Part shown: positions 31,102-41,374 of the stretch, in pieces | Layout of the letters: the number at the start of each line of letters is the position of its first letter | Numbering within the stretch: position 1 is the first letter of the stretch | Source: Ananas comosus | Lineage: Eukaryota > Streptophyta > Magnoliopsida > Poales > Bromeliaceae | Direction: 5' to 3' | Length of the DNA stretch: 64,000 nucleotides | Assembly: GCF_001540865.1 (NCBI RefSeq) | Contig: NC_033625.1 | Coordinates: forward strand, 7,787,677-7,851,676 | The notes under the pieces: generated by a model | Told to the model about the DNA's origin: nothing | Databases searched by the model: none | The model's input: the letters and a program-made list of their open reading frames with translations, nothing else | Made by a program: the position numbers and the translations under genes

Positions 31102-31148
31102 CTCTCTCTTTTTCTCTCTCTCTCTCTATATATATAGAAAGAGAGAGA
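31099..31148. repeat. (CT)n-(TA)n-(GA)n junction palindrome
   Basis: CT repeats, a short TATATATA and GA repeats lie between two FB copies, in the same layout as the tract at 30449. Confidence 0.9.
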
Positions 31149-31684
31149 GTTGAGCTGGAATGCTATCGGTAGCAAACAAGCTCCGTTGCCACCCATTTGT
31201 TTTCGATGATGGAACCTTTAAATCGATGATCGACACCATTGAACATAATTTATACCACTTGAAACATTTAGAAATCAAATTTCATACTTTTTCGATATTG
31301 TTCTCTTGTCCATCAAGTTGATACAAAATAAACAGCTGAAAATGAATATTCTTTAAAAAATACTGATAAAAATCTTGTAATCAAGATCGGGAGTATAGAT
31401 CTTGTTCTAAATAGTTTAAAGAATTTTCTAACCAAAATTCAATTGATTTGGATATCTTTACACCATTAAACGAGAAAATGCCTTATATCGACCATTAAAA
31501 TTATAAATTTCGAAATCCTTTGATCATTAGGTCAATGATGTCGAAAAGATTTGAAATTTGATTTCTAGATATTTCAAGTGGTATAGAATATGTTCAACGG
31601 TGTTAATTGTCGATTTGGAGGCTCCATCATCGAAAATAAATAAGTGGCAACAGAGTCCGTTTGCTACCAATAGTATTCTAGCTC

Positions 31685-31689
<5 letters not shown>
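31147..31689. mobile_element. FB element, subtype D
   Basis: The left end is 'gagttgagctggaatgctat' followed by cggtagcaaac, and the right end, reverse-complemented, is 'gagttgagctagaatactat' followed by tggtagcaaac: about 31 bp with three differences. The subterminal hairpin is built on GGTAGCAA / TTGCCACC. This is among the best preserved copies. Confidence 0.88.
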
Positions 31690-31720
<31 letters not shown>

Positions 31721-31745
31721 ATATATATATATATAAATAATATTG
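31690..31745. repeat. (CT)n(TA)n microsatellite
   Basis: CT repeats pass into TA repeats between two FB copies. Confidence 0.9.
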
Positions 31746-32100
31746 TTCAGTTGAGATACTTCTAATATCATAAAGCACTTAATGCTACGTGCTAATTTTT
31801 TTGCTATTAAATTTACTCAACCATTTTTATCCTTTGGATCATGTTATTCCACTAATCATCACTAAAACGAGCTGGGCGAGTTTTATCGTAACCCCACAAC
31901 CCTTTGATCCAAGGGCCAAAACCCATGAGCACCAATGACTTGATATTATTTTTTTTTGAGAGATAGGTAGCACGCTATCCGCTTTGTTTATTTCATTGAG
32001 AAATAAACTTAGCTGGAAATGTGAATCAACTCGGATTCAAACTTGGGTCTCGGGTACCAATGACTTGATATTATTAAAAGTATTATAGTCTAGCTCCCTC
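31746..32100. mobile_element. Short FB-like element carrying a SINE
   Basis: The left 'gagatacttctaatat' and right 'ttattaaaagtattatagtc' / 'tagctccctc' are imperfect inverted ends. A small hairpin (agcacttaatgctacgtgct) lies near 31777. The SINE at 31951-32055 accounts for about 125 bp of its length. Confidence 0.5.
31931..32075 (-). mobile_element. tRNA-derived SINE copy 4 (minus strand, 5'-truncated), 20-bp TSD
   Basis: The exact 20-mer ACCAATGACTTGATATTATT at 31931-31950 and 32056-32075 flanks a 105-bp insert. The insert has the T run (A tail), 'gagagataggtagcacgc' and 'gaaataaacttagctgg' body and a B-box region (gattcaaac), but lacks the A-box head. 5' truncation with a long TSD is standard for LINE-driven retroposition. 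Confidence 0.92.
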
Positions 32101-32584
32101 TCTATCTCTATATATATGTATTGCTTTCAAGAAATTTTTTTTTCTTTTTTGGATTGCCAAACAAACATCTCGATTGTAATAATTGCTAACAATTCGTCAT
32201 TCCCTTTAAATTATTTCATATTAAATTTCTAATGAAAAATGGGCAACAATTCGAAATTAGGTCTAGTTTTACAAATTTTTATATAATGATTATGGGAGTC
32301 CTTTTTAATCTCTTTTGATACTATTATTGCCATTCTGCCCATGAATCCAACCACTTTTCTAATAAAAATGGTAGTCATTCAATTAAGATATTCTGAAGTT
32401 TAGTTTGGTAAAATAATGACTAAAAGTGCTATTTAAAGATCCAAAAAATTTAAAATTATTTTCTATCGATCTTTCCTTCTTTTACACCTACATGCTTCTT
32501 GAATGTTGGTTGCAACTGTAATTTTATAGCACTAGAGGACGAAAGGTTGTAAGTGTTTTAAAATTCTTTGAATCTTTCATAATA
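32101..32584. other. AT-rich intergenic DNA
   Basis: It contains one possible MITE start (tagtttggtaaaataatgac, 32399) like those at 4098 and 34028. Nothing else is recognised. Confidence 0.5.
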
Positions 32585-32885
32585 TAAAAATAAGGGTTAA
32601 TTTCATACAGTTTTCTATAAATATAGTGAATTATAAATATATCCTTACAAAGTCCCAACTGTTAATTGATGAGGAGTAAAAAGGTCAATTCACCTCATTA
32701 ACTAACCAGGATTAAGTATTTAATCTATGGTTAACTAAAATTTTTTAATGGATTCTAACGATAGGAATATATTTGAAAATATGAGGACTATTGTAGGTAC
32801 AACATATGAAAGTTAAGCTTTGTAAGGATATATTTACAATTCACTATATTTGCAGAAACCTGCATATAATTAATCCTAAAAATAA
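32585..32885. mobile_element. MULE-derived MITE with 9-bp TSD
   Basis: The element 32594-32876 (283 bp) starts GGGTTAATTTCATACAG and ends ATGCAGGTTT-type sequence in inverse (CTGCATATAATTAATCC). It is flanked by TAAAAATAA at 32585-32593 and 32877-32885. The arms are about 60 bp (atatatccttacaaag / ctttgtaaggatatat). It has no coding capacity. A 9-bp TSD points to the Mutator superfamily. Confidence 0.9.
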
Positions 32886-33306
32886 TATTTTAGTTATCAC
32901 ATTTTCAAACTAGGCCTCATGATCAGTCATCATATTAATAAAAAGTTGTAAGATGTGTACGTTTATGATTAAAGCAATATATATATATTCTTCGTTTCCC
33001 TAATATTTAATGATTTGAATCTTAATATTCTTCCACATATCTACATAAAGAAAGAAGCGACAGGTAATTAATCTAGTTGATTTCCTGATTGAACAACATT
33101 TCTGAGAGAAAAAATAATACCTCTACTCTATATAAAGTGTAAATTTTACACACTTACATCTAAGAATTTAAAACACTCTTTTAGGTTTGTAGTTAAAAAA
33201 TTAGTTAATAAGGCAAGTGAGTTAATCTAGGCCATAGAAAGCTTAGGATAAAATATTTACAATAATGAGAAATAGATCCAATAATGAGAGAGATTGATCA
33301 TACAAT

Positions 33307-33354
<48 letters not shown>

Positions 33355-34027
33355 AACTCACACACGTTGCCTAACTACAAATATTTCGTACGGGTTGGCC
33401 CTGCGTGCATCCAACCTTACAAGAAATGTTTGCGTGCACGAGGTGCAAACGTACACCATCTACATTTTGCACAATTAAAATCCTAGTAAAAAAAAAGATA
33501 AAGATATACAAAACTCATCTCAATTATAGATCATTTTGAAACAGCTATCGAACCTTTCAATTTTGTTTTATTTGAGTCAGTCAACGATATTTCGACTTCA
33601 AATTTTAAACTAAATACTTACTTTAATAAATTTATAATAGTGGAATTAGATGATGTGTACTAATTAAATTTGTAATGGTTAATAGCGCATTTAAATTTTA
33701 AAATCAAACTATCATTACTGACTCAAAAATAAAAAATAAAAAATTAGATAGTAAAATATAAAATTAAAATTTTGAAGGTTATGTAGGTAAATTTAAAATG
33801 GTCCATGCACTGAGTGTCACACTTCTTATGTGCTTGCACGATTGGTCAACTAACTTTTGTCCTTTTTTCTTTTTTTTTTTTTCTTTTTTTTATTATTTTT
33901 CATAAGAAAACTAAATTAGATGAGACCTTTTGATACACACGTCGCATGTTATATGCGATTTTACATTTTATTATAATGCAAAACTTTGCTCCTTATGGGG
34001 CGGAGTTTTGTTTATGTCATATGCACT
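32886..34027. other. AT-rich intergenic DNA with a (GA)n tract
   Basis: A pure (GA)20 run lies at 33312-33352. The rest has no gene or element that I can recognise. Confidence 0.6.
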
Positions 34028-34255
34028 TAGCCCTAGTTTGATAATGGGGTGATTAAAAATATACATATTTTTTATATTTTGAAAGATCCGAAAATTTGAA
34101 AGTTCTTTTAATTTTTTCTAACTATAGGAAAAAAATTGTGATAATAACTGCCACACGGAGGAAAAATAAAATGTAAAATATTTTAAAATTTTTAAAATTT
34201 TTAAACAATAAAATAAGTAATTTTAACTACTATATAATCAAAGTAGCCTTTTTAT
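34028..34255. mobile_element. MITE-like hairpin (ctagtttgataatgggg ends)
   Basis: 'ccctagtttgataatggggt' is mirrored imperfectly by 'aactactatataatcaaagtag' near 34232-34253. It is similar to the element at 4098. The evidence is limited to these ends. Confidence 0.4.
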
Positions 34256-35015
34256 TATAGTTTTTCGAAGAAGTTTCTGAAAGAGAACAAGAAGGAGAAC
34301 AATAGTTTCGAGGGATGGTGCGAATTGTAATTTTATTTTTAATAATTTATTTTAGACTAGTCCCTTAAATTGTAATAACAAATTCTAACACTGTTTCGCA
34401 AAATATATAAGAGAGATAGGAGGTATTATTCTCATCCTATTCCCTAATAATCAAACACAACCTTTAATTTCTATATTCTTTGAGTTTCAAAATATTTGAC
34501 AAAATGAGAAAATTTGAGATTTTCATTGGATTTATTGATCATCTGTAAGTTGATTTATTTATTTTCATAATAATATTTAGTTAGATTTAAATCACAATCG
34601 AATTTCTGTGCGGTATTTATTCTAACACATTTTGGTCTTATGCATTAATCTGTTATAAATTTTTATGTTCTTCTTCTCAAATGGAGAAACAATGTTTTTA
34701 AGTATGTTACATGTACATGTATGTCACCTCATCTTTTCGCATTCACAACATTCTTATTGTTATTTGATAAATAAGGGTGTTACCATCTTTATAGGCTGTC
34801 GATATACAAATAAATATAATACAGAGAATTTTAATTTACTGACATATCACTAGAGGTTACTGCTTGGGTTACTTTGTTTTCAATGTAGAACTTGAACCCA
34901 AGTCATTTCGATCCAAGATAAATAGTAGAACTCGAACCCAAGTCATTTCGATCCAAGATAAATACTTTATATATATGTATATATGTATGTATATATATGT
35001 ATATATATATATATA
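34256..35015. other. AT-rich intergenic DNA ending in a TA-rich microsatellite
   Basis: A 52-bp tandem duplication (gaactcgaacccaagtcattt, then cgatccaagataaat) lies at about 34878-34965, followed by TATATG/TA repeats at 34966-35015. No gene is supported. Confidence 0.6.
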
Positions 35016-35495
35016 GAGTGAGGCTACTATGCTATCGGAAGCACGGAGCCTTCCGTGCTTCCAGCTCGTTTTCGATGTTGCGATTTTCGAATCGTCGATC
35101 GGCTCCGTTCAACTTGATCTAGAGTATTTGGAGTACCTAGAAAATAAATTTTATTATTTTTCGATATCATTTGCCTAGTGATCGAATGGGCTCAAAATCA
35201 ACAAATTTCAATGGCAGCGTTAGTGGCAAGTTTGCAGTTAACGGTGTTGAAAATATCCAAATCAGTAAAATTTGATAGAATCTTTATACTATATAAATAA
35301 GAATAATATATCTTTGATTTAAATTTTAATGTCATATTATTACATTTTGTAAGATTTTTATTTTCAGCCGTTGATTTTGAACCCTTCGTTCACTAGGCAA
35401 ATGATATCGTAAAAATTATAATTTTATTTTTAGATACTTAATACTCTAGATTAAGTTTAACGACGCGTATCCGCGATTCGAAGCCGCAACATTAC
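35016..35495. mobile_element. FB element, subtype B, right terminus lost
   Basis: It starts 'gagtgaggctactatgctat' and carries the palindrome GGAAGCACGGAGCC/TTCCGTGCTTCC (35036-35061). The inverted right arm is recognisable until 'gcgattcgaagccgcaaca', then the sequence degenerates into AT-rich DNA without the terminal 60 bp. Confidence 0.8.
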
Positions 35496-35620
35496 AAAAA
35501 TAAGAATTTATTATTTTGTAATAATATTTATATATATATATATTAAAATTTAATAAATTTATAATATAAATTTTATAAAATTTTATATATATATATATTA
35601 TATATTATATATTATATATA
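35496..35620. repeat. TA-rich spacer between FB copies
   Basis: Mostly TA and TTATATA repeats, without other features. Confidence 0.9.
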
Positions 35621-36159
35621 GAGTGAGGCTACTATGCTATCGAAGCACGGAGCCTTCCGTGTTCCAGCTCGTATTCGATGTTGCGGCTTTCGAATCGCGA
35701 TCGGCTCCGTTAAACTTAATCTAGAGTATTTGAAGTATCTAGAAAATAAATTTATGTATTTTATGATATCATTTGCCTAGGAACGAAGGGGCTCAAAATC
35801 AACGGCTGAAAATAAAAATCTTACAAAATGTAATAATATGACATTAAAATTTTAAATCAAAGATATTGATCTTGTTTATATAGTATAAAGAGTTTTCTAT
35901 CAAAATTTCACGTGATTTGAATATTTCTACACCGTTAAACTTGCAAACGGCTCACTACGGCCATTGAAATTTGTTGATTTTGAGCCCATTCGATCACTAG
36001 GCAAATGATATCGAAAAATAATAAAATTTATTTTTTAGGTACTTCAAATACTCTAGATCAAGTTTAACGGAGCCGATCGACGATTTGAAAGTCGCAACAT
36101 CGAAAACGAGCTGGAAGCACGGAAGGCTCCGTGCTTCCGATAGTATAGTAGCCTCACTC
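35621..36159. mobile_element. FB element, subtype B (complete, 539 bp)
   Basis: It starts 'gagtgaggctactatgctat' and ends 'tagtatagtagcctcactc', exact inverse over most of 19 bp. Subterminal hairpins (GCACGGAGCCTTCCGTG and its mirror near 36117-36140) are present on both sides. The arm bodies contain 'aactcgttttcgatg' equivalents, 'atcgacgatttg' and 'aaatgatatcgaaaaataat'. It is a good reference copy of the subtype. Confidence 0.9.
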
Positions 36160-36203
36160 GTTTAAATATGTTATATGTATATATATATATATTTATATAT
36201 ATA

Positions 36204-36748
36204 GAGTAGGGCTACTATACTCTTATGAGCATTGGGCCATTTGTACTCATAAGTTGTTTTCGATGATAGGGCTTCCGAATCGACGATCCACTTAGTTAAA
36301 TATGATCTAGAGTATTTGAAACTGTTAAAAAATAAATTTCGTAATTTTTCGAAATAATAATAAAGTCCATCAAATGGGCATAAAATGAACGGTCAAAATC
36401 GAACGATGTCCTAAAAATGGATGATCGGATCCTTCAATTTAAGATTGGAGTTATTGATCTTTATCTAGGTAGTGAATAGAATTTTCTATCAAAAATTCTA
36501 ACTTATTCCAATTCTTTTACATCGTTAAACTAGCAAGTATCCCATACCGGCCGTTAAAAATTGTCAATTTTGTGACCTTTTAATCGTAAGATAAACGATG
36601 TCGAAAAATTATAAAATTTAATCTAAACGTTTTAAATGCTTTAGATAACGTTTAACGGTGTGGATCGTCAATTAGGAAGCTCTATCATCGAAAACTACTT
36701 ATGAGCATGAGGGCAATCGTACTCATAAGAGTATAGTAGCCGGACTCT
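36204..36748. mobile_element. FB element, subtype A (complete, 545 bp)
   Basis: It starts 'gagtagggctactatactct' and ends 'agagtatagtagccggactc'. Both sides have subterminal CTTATGAG.../...CTCATAAG hairpins, and the arm bodies are inverse repeats (acgatccacttagtt / tttaacggtgtggatcgt). TA-rich sequence borders the left side. Confidence 0.9.
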
Positions 36749-36750
36749 AT

Positions 36751-37570
36751 GGGCGTGTTTGGTTCGAAGTCGAAGTCGGAATCGAAATTGGAATCAAAAT
36801 AAGCTGAAATCGGAATCGAAATTGGAATCAAAATAAGCTAGAATCGGAATCGGAATGACTCATTACCTAATTCTGTTTGGTTTATCACCTGAATCGGAGT
36901 CGGAATAAATCATTCCTATTATCGGTGTTTGGTTCAGGTGGATATAAAAAACGTAATTAAACTATCATTAAACATTATCTTCCTATAAATAGCTATAATT
37001 AAATTCGAATATAAAATTAAATATTAACATTACTATCAACCATTTTTGAAATTTACATGTCAAATTTTAAAAGCTATTTTTTTTAAAAAAATTAAAACTT
37101 GTGAAGTTTGAGATATGATAATAATATTGAATACTAAATTTTGATTATTCAATCAAACTAAATTACAATTTTTAAATAATTTAATTTGAAATAAGAATTT
37201 GAATAAAACTTTTATATAAATTAAAATTTAATTAATTCAAATTCATAAGTTAGATTCGAACATACTTGATTAATTTTAATTTTTAACTTTAACGTTCAAT
37301 TAAATTTAAAATTTATATAGTTATTTTAAATTTTAACTTTAATTTTAATTATAAAAAGTTTGATATAAAATTATATCATAATAAATAGTCCATTCCGTCC
37401 GGATTCACTTCAATCGTCCCTCCTAAGCCGGATTGAAAAAAAGAAGGGTTTGGGATTCCACATTCCTCATGTTGATATGTGATATCGGATCGATGTATGA
37501 CTCCCGCGTACAAAACACCAATCAAACGGATCATCCATTCATCCGATTCCAGGGTGGAAAAAAAAAGCAC
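36751..37570. mobile_element. Tourist-like element, right end decayed
   Basis: The left end GGGCGTGTTTGGTTCGAAGT resembles the Tourist MITE at 22351, and inner 'gaatcggaatcgg' motifs recur. The right side may end near 37560, where 'aatcaaacggatcatccatt' and 'catccgattcc' appear, but a clean inverse terminus and TSD are not seen. Confidence 0.4.
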
Positions 37571-37647
37571 AAAATTCTTCACCCAATAGATATATATATA
37601 TATGATATATAATATCATATATACTATATATATATAATATATATATA

Positions 37648-37882
37648 GAACTAGGGCTACATATACTAGTTAATAGCCCAAGCTCATTGGTGCTACAAGT
37701 TTTTGGCCATTAGATTAAAGCAGAATGTGCGGTTAGGATTAATGTGGGCCTCCACAGTTGAGTGGGTGGTTAGTTGAATAGGTATGATCTAACGGGGAAA
37801 AGCAAAAGGTAGATCTAACGGCAGAAAACTTGTGTCAGCACCAAGTGCTCTCATGCTATTAATGCTATAGTAGCCGGCTCTC
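37648..37882. mobile_element. Short FB-like element (235 bp)
   Basis: It starts 'gaactagggctacatatact' and ends 'atgctatagtagccggctctc'. Subterminal segments 'attggtgctacaagttttt' and 'aaaacttgtgtcagcaccaa' are inverse to each other. The middle is unlike the long FB bodies. The 40225 and 54133 elements are of the same short class. Confidence 0.65.
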
Positions 37883-37912
37883 ACTAGTATAATCAATAAT
37901 ATTAGTATATTA

Positions 37913-38458
37913 TAGGGCCTGTGTTTTTCCGTGCTTTCGAAGTACGCGAGGTCTCGTGCTTGTAAGTTATTTTCGATGATAGGACATCCGATTTCGACGA
38001 TCGGCCTTCGTAGGCATAATCTATGCTATTGGAACTATCTAAGAACCAATTTATAACTTTTTCGATTTTTACAAGCGATCATCAGGGTCTCAAAAGTGAC
38101 TATTTTAACGGCGATGTGGCAGTTTTTAAGTTCAACGGTGTAGAAGTATCCAAATTACATGGAAACTTTATAGAAAATTTTACTTAACACTCAAGAGTAA
38201 GAACAATACTTCGATTTGAAATTTGAGTCGTTTATCCATGTTTTTTATGAGATTTTATTTTTCAAACCGTTCATTGACTAGATGTTCATCTTAGCAACGA
38301 AATTAAAAAATTATGAATTGTGTTTTCTAGATAGCTTCGTAACTAGCGACTAGATCATGTCTACAGAACCCGATCGCCGAATTGGATCGTCCCAGTCATC
38401 GAAACCAATTTACAGTACGGATGATTCCGTACTTTTTCGAAAGACATAGGCAGTCTCT
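37913..38458. mobile_element. FB element, diverged or error-rich copy
   Basis: The ends 'gggcctgtgtttttccgtgc' and 'cgaaagacataggcagtctc' are imperfect inverse repeats. The hairpin is AAGTACGCGAGGTCTCGTGCTT. Arm-body landmarks (tcgacgatcggcc, ttcaacggtgtagaagtat) are present but carry many single-base changes. Confidence 0.6.
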
Positions 38459-38504
38459 CTCTCTCTCCTCATCTCTCTGCTTCTCTATATTATATATATA
38501 TATA

Positions 38505-39014
38505 GAGCTTGGACTGGGCACATCTTAGTAGCAAAAATCCATGTGTTGCGCTACCAGTTTTTTTAGCTTAGGAATCACTCCTTTCCATATTTCTAACCAT
38601 TGGAGTTAATACTATAAGCCCAGTGCGGACACTCAACCCCTTAGGGGGAACCACTCAACTATCACGACATAGATATCATCCCGACTACCATTTTATCAAT
38701 CCGAAGGAGTTTAAAACGCTTGATAGCAAAAAGAGCGTTTCTTACCTATTACATACGTATCCAGTACCTTTGGATCACCTCTTTTGCTATCAGTTTTCAA
38801 CCTTCGCGATGAAAAATTTAGGTCGGAGATGATCATTCTAGTACAGGTTAGAGTTGAGTGGTCCTATTAGGGTTTCCCGTGGTCCCGCACTTGGTTAAGT
38901 ATTTAATTCCGAATGGTTGGACATATGGAAAGACGTTAAGATCGACAAGCGCTCAAAAAACTGGCCGGTAGCCAAACAACATGGGATTTTGCTACTATGC
39001 TAGCCAGCCAACTC
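38505..39014. mobile_element. FB-like element with a second internal palindrome
   Basis: The ends 'gagcttggactgggcacatc' and 'atgctagccagccaactcc', with TAGTAGCAA.../...TTGCGCTACC hairpins, mark the outer element. Inside, 'gtgcggacactcaacccctt' (38622) and 'cccgtggtcccgcac' (38877) are inverse, so a smaller palindromic unit may be nested. Confidence 0.5.
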
Positions 39015-39112
39015 CTATATATATATATATTATATTATATATATATAGAGAGAGACAGAAAGAGAGAGAGAGGATGAGAGAACCAACCTTTGAGGAGATC
39101 ACATGATGAGAG

Positions 39113-39672
39113 AGAGGGTCTATGCTATCGGAAGCACGCGAAGCTCTCCGTGCTTCAAGCCGTTTTCGATGTTTCGACTTGCTGAAGTTGGCGTCGCAAT
39201 CTGAACTCGTTTAAAACTTGATCTAGAGTATTAGAGTACTAGAAAATTAAATTTTTATTATTTTTTTTTTTTAATATTTGCCGTAGTGATCGAATGGCTC
39301 AAAATCAAAATTTCATATGGTCGTAGTGAGCCGAGTTTATGCAAGTTTGATCGGGTTGTAGAAATATCAAAATCACAGAAATTTGGATTAGAAATTCTTC
39401 TATACTATATAAAAAGATCAATATCCTTGTTTAAAATTTTAAGTCATTTATAGATTTGTAAGATTTTTATTTGCAACCGTGATTTTGAGCCGCTTCGTTC
39501 ACTAGGCAAATAGTATGTCTAAAATCTAAATTTTATTTTCTAGGTACTTCAATACTTTAGACATCAAGGTTAATGAGACCGATTCAACGATTGAAGTCGC
39601 AACAATCGAAAACGAGCTGGAAGCACGGAAGGCCTTCCGGTGGCTTCGATAGCAATAGTTAGGCCTCTACTC
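39113..39672. mobile_element. FB element, subtype B, error-rich copy
   Basis: 'gggtctatgctatcggaagc' and 'ggcctctactc' are the ends. The hairpin GGAAGCACG...CCGTGCTTC, the body 'aacttgatctagagtatt' and its inverse 'aacgagctggaagcacgga' match the 35621 copy. There are many one-base insertions and deletions against that copy. Confidence 0.7.
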
Positions 39673-39680
39673 ATTTATAT

Positions 39681-39744
<64 letters not shown>
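39673..39744. repeat. (TA)n microsatellite
   Basis: About 65 bp of TA repeat with single interruptions lies between two FB copies. Confidence 0.95.
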
Positions 39745-40188
39745 CCTTTTAAACCTTGAGCTAAAGGATTGAATTACCTAGAAAATAAATTGTATGATTG
39801 TAAGATTATATTTTTTGCTATGTGACAAGCGGCTCAAAATCAACGTTGAAAATAAAATCTTACAAAATATGAATTATGGACATTAAAATTTTTAATCAAA
39901 GATATTGATCTTGTTTTATATAGTATAAAGATTTTCTATCAAAATTTCACGTATTTGGATATTTCTACACGTTAAATTGCAAACGGCTACTACGACATTG
40001 AAATTTCGTTGTTTTGAGCCCTTCGATCACTAGCGCAAATGATATTCGAAAAATATAAAATTTATTTTCTAGGTACTCAAATCTCTAGATCAAGTTTTAC
40101 GGAAGCGTCAACGATTCGAAGTCGCAAAATCGAAAACGAGCTGGAGCCGGAAGGCTTCGTGCTTCCAGATAGCATAGTAGCCTCACTC
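39745..40188. mobile_element. FB element, subtype B, left terminus lost
   Basis: It begins inside the left arm (ctttaaaccttgagct) and runs to a normal right end 'atagcatagtagcctcactc'. The central part (aaagatattgatcttgtttt, atagtataaagattttctat) matches the 35621 copy closely. Confidence 0.75.
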
Positions 40189-40224
40189 TATATATATATT
40201 ATATATATATATATATTATATATA

Positions 40225-40475
40225 GAATTGAGCTCCTATGCTTTTAAAAGCTACCAAGTTATTTGGTGCTGTAGATTTTTTAGTCATTGGGATTTTAGGA
40301 GGAAGATTTTATGTACGCCTTAGGATGATGTAAGCCCTCTAGGGTTGAGTGGGACTGAGTGGTTGGTTGAAGTATATCTAAGGGGTTTTTGAAATGATCG
40401 AGGGATAGACTCATACGGGGTTAAAAAACTACAAGCCCAAGGTGCTTGGTCTTTTACAAGCCATGAGCTGGACTC
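40225..40475. mobile_element. Short FB-like element
   Basis: It starts 'gaattgagctcctatgcttt' and ends 'caagccatgagctggactc'. The subterminal inverse pair aagctaccaa.../...ggtgcttggtctttta is imperfect. TA repeats border both sides. Confidence 0.55.
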
Positions 40476-40520
40476 ATATATATATATATTATAATTATAT
40501 ATATATATATATATATAATA

Positions 40521-41262
40521 CAGGAATGCTAGGCTGGCTACTCGGTAGCGACGGAGGCTTAGTGCTACAAGTTGTTTTCGATGATGCCGAGCTTCCCAAA
40601 TCGATAATCCGGCCTCCTTAGATATGTCTACGTGATTGACAATATTTGAAAAATATTTGAAAAACTAAATTTCATAATTTTTCGGTATCATTTACCTATC
40701 AAACGAGTAGTCTAAAAATGAACGGCTAAAAATAAAAATTTCATAAAAAATGATGATAGAAAACTTGAATTTGAGATCAGAGGTACTGATCTTACTCTAA
40801 ATAGTAAAAAAAATTTTCTATAAAAATTTCATCTGATTTGGATTGTTTTACACCGTTAAATTTACAAATGCATCCCATCTACCATTAAAATTATCAATTT
40901 TGAGACCTTTTGATCATTAGCCAAATGATATCAAAAAATTATGAAATTTAGTTTCCAAATATTTTTAATAGTGTAGATCAAGTTTAACAGAGCCGATCAT
41001 CGATTTGGAAGCGGCATTATTGAAAACAACTTGGTAGCACGGAGGCCTCCGTTGTCACGGCCCGGGCCCTGCCTATTTGGCCGAGTTTGGGCACGTCGAC
41101 AGACCGCCGAACGGACAGAGTTTCCCCTGTACGTCCTAGGCGTCGCAATCAATACAATGAACATTACAAGGGTTCCAACCAGGAACAGAGATCAATCATG
41201 ATTGCATAAGGAAAGTATCACAACATAACATCCGTGCTACCGATAGTATACCAGCCTAGCTC
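40521..41262. mobile_element. FB element split by a 178-bp LTR-like insert
   Basis: Left 'gctaggctggctactcggta' and right 'agtataccagcctagctc' are inverse ends. The hairpin GTAGCACGGAGGCCTCCGT is broken by the insert at 41053. The body landmarks (aatcgataatccggcctcc, ttttacaccgttaaat, aatgatatcaaaaaatt) are present. Confidence 0.8.
41048..41235 (-). mobile_element. 178-bp TG...CA insert with TCCGT TSD (minimal or deleted solo LTR)
   Basis: The insert 41053-41230 starts TGTCACGGCCCGGGCC and ends AACATAACA, and is flanked by exact TCCGT (41048-41052 and 41231-41235). 'gggcacgtcgacagaccgcc' aligns with 'gggcacgccaacagaccagcc' in the antisense LTR at 41403, so it is related to gypsy LTRs but about a tenth of their length. 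It could be an internally deleted solo LTR or a very small LTR family. Confidence 0.8.
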
Positions 41263-41374
41263 TATATATATATATTGAAAGAGTATTGTTGCAAATCCTC
41301 GATGTTATTTTCTTTATATGTTGGTAATATATTAGTATATAATATGGAGAAATTTGATTATTTGATGGATGTAT

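Noticed and set aside
27556..31740. Regularly spaced repeats as a CRISPR-like array
   Set aside because: Units are about 540 bp with inverted symmetry and microsatellite spacers in a plant genome, which makes them transposons.
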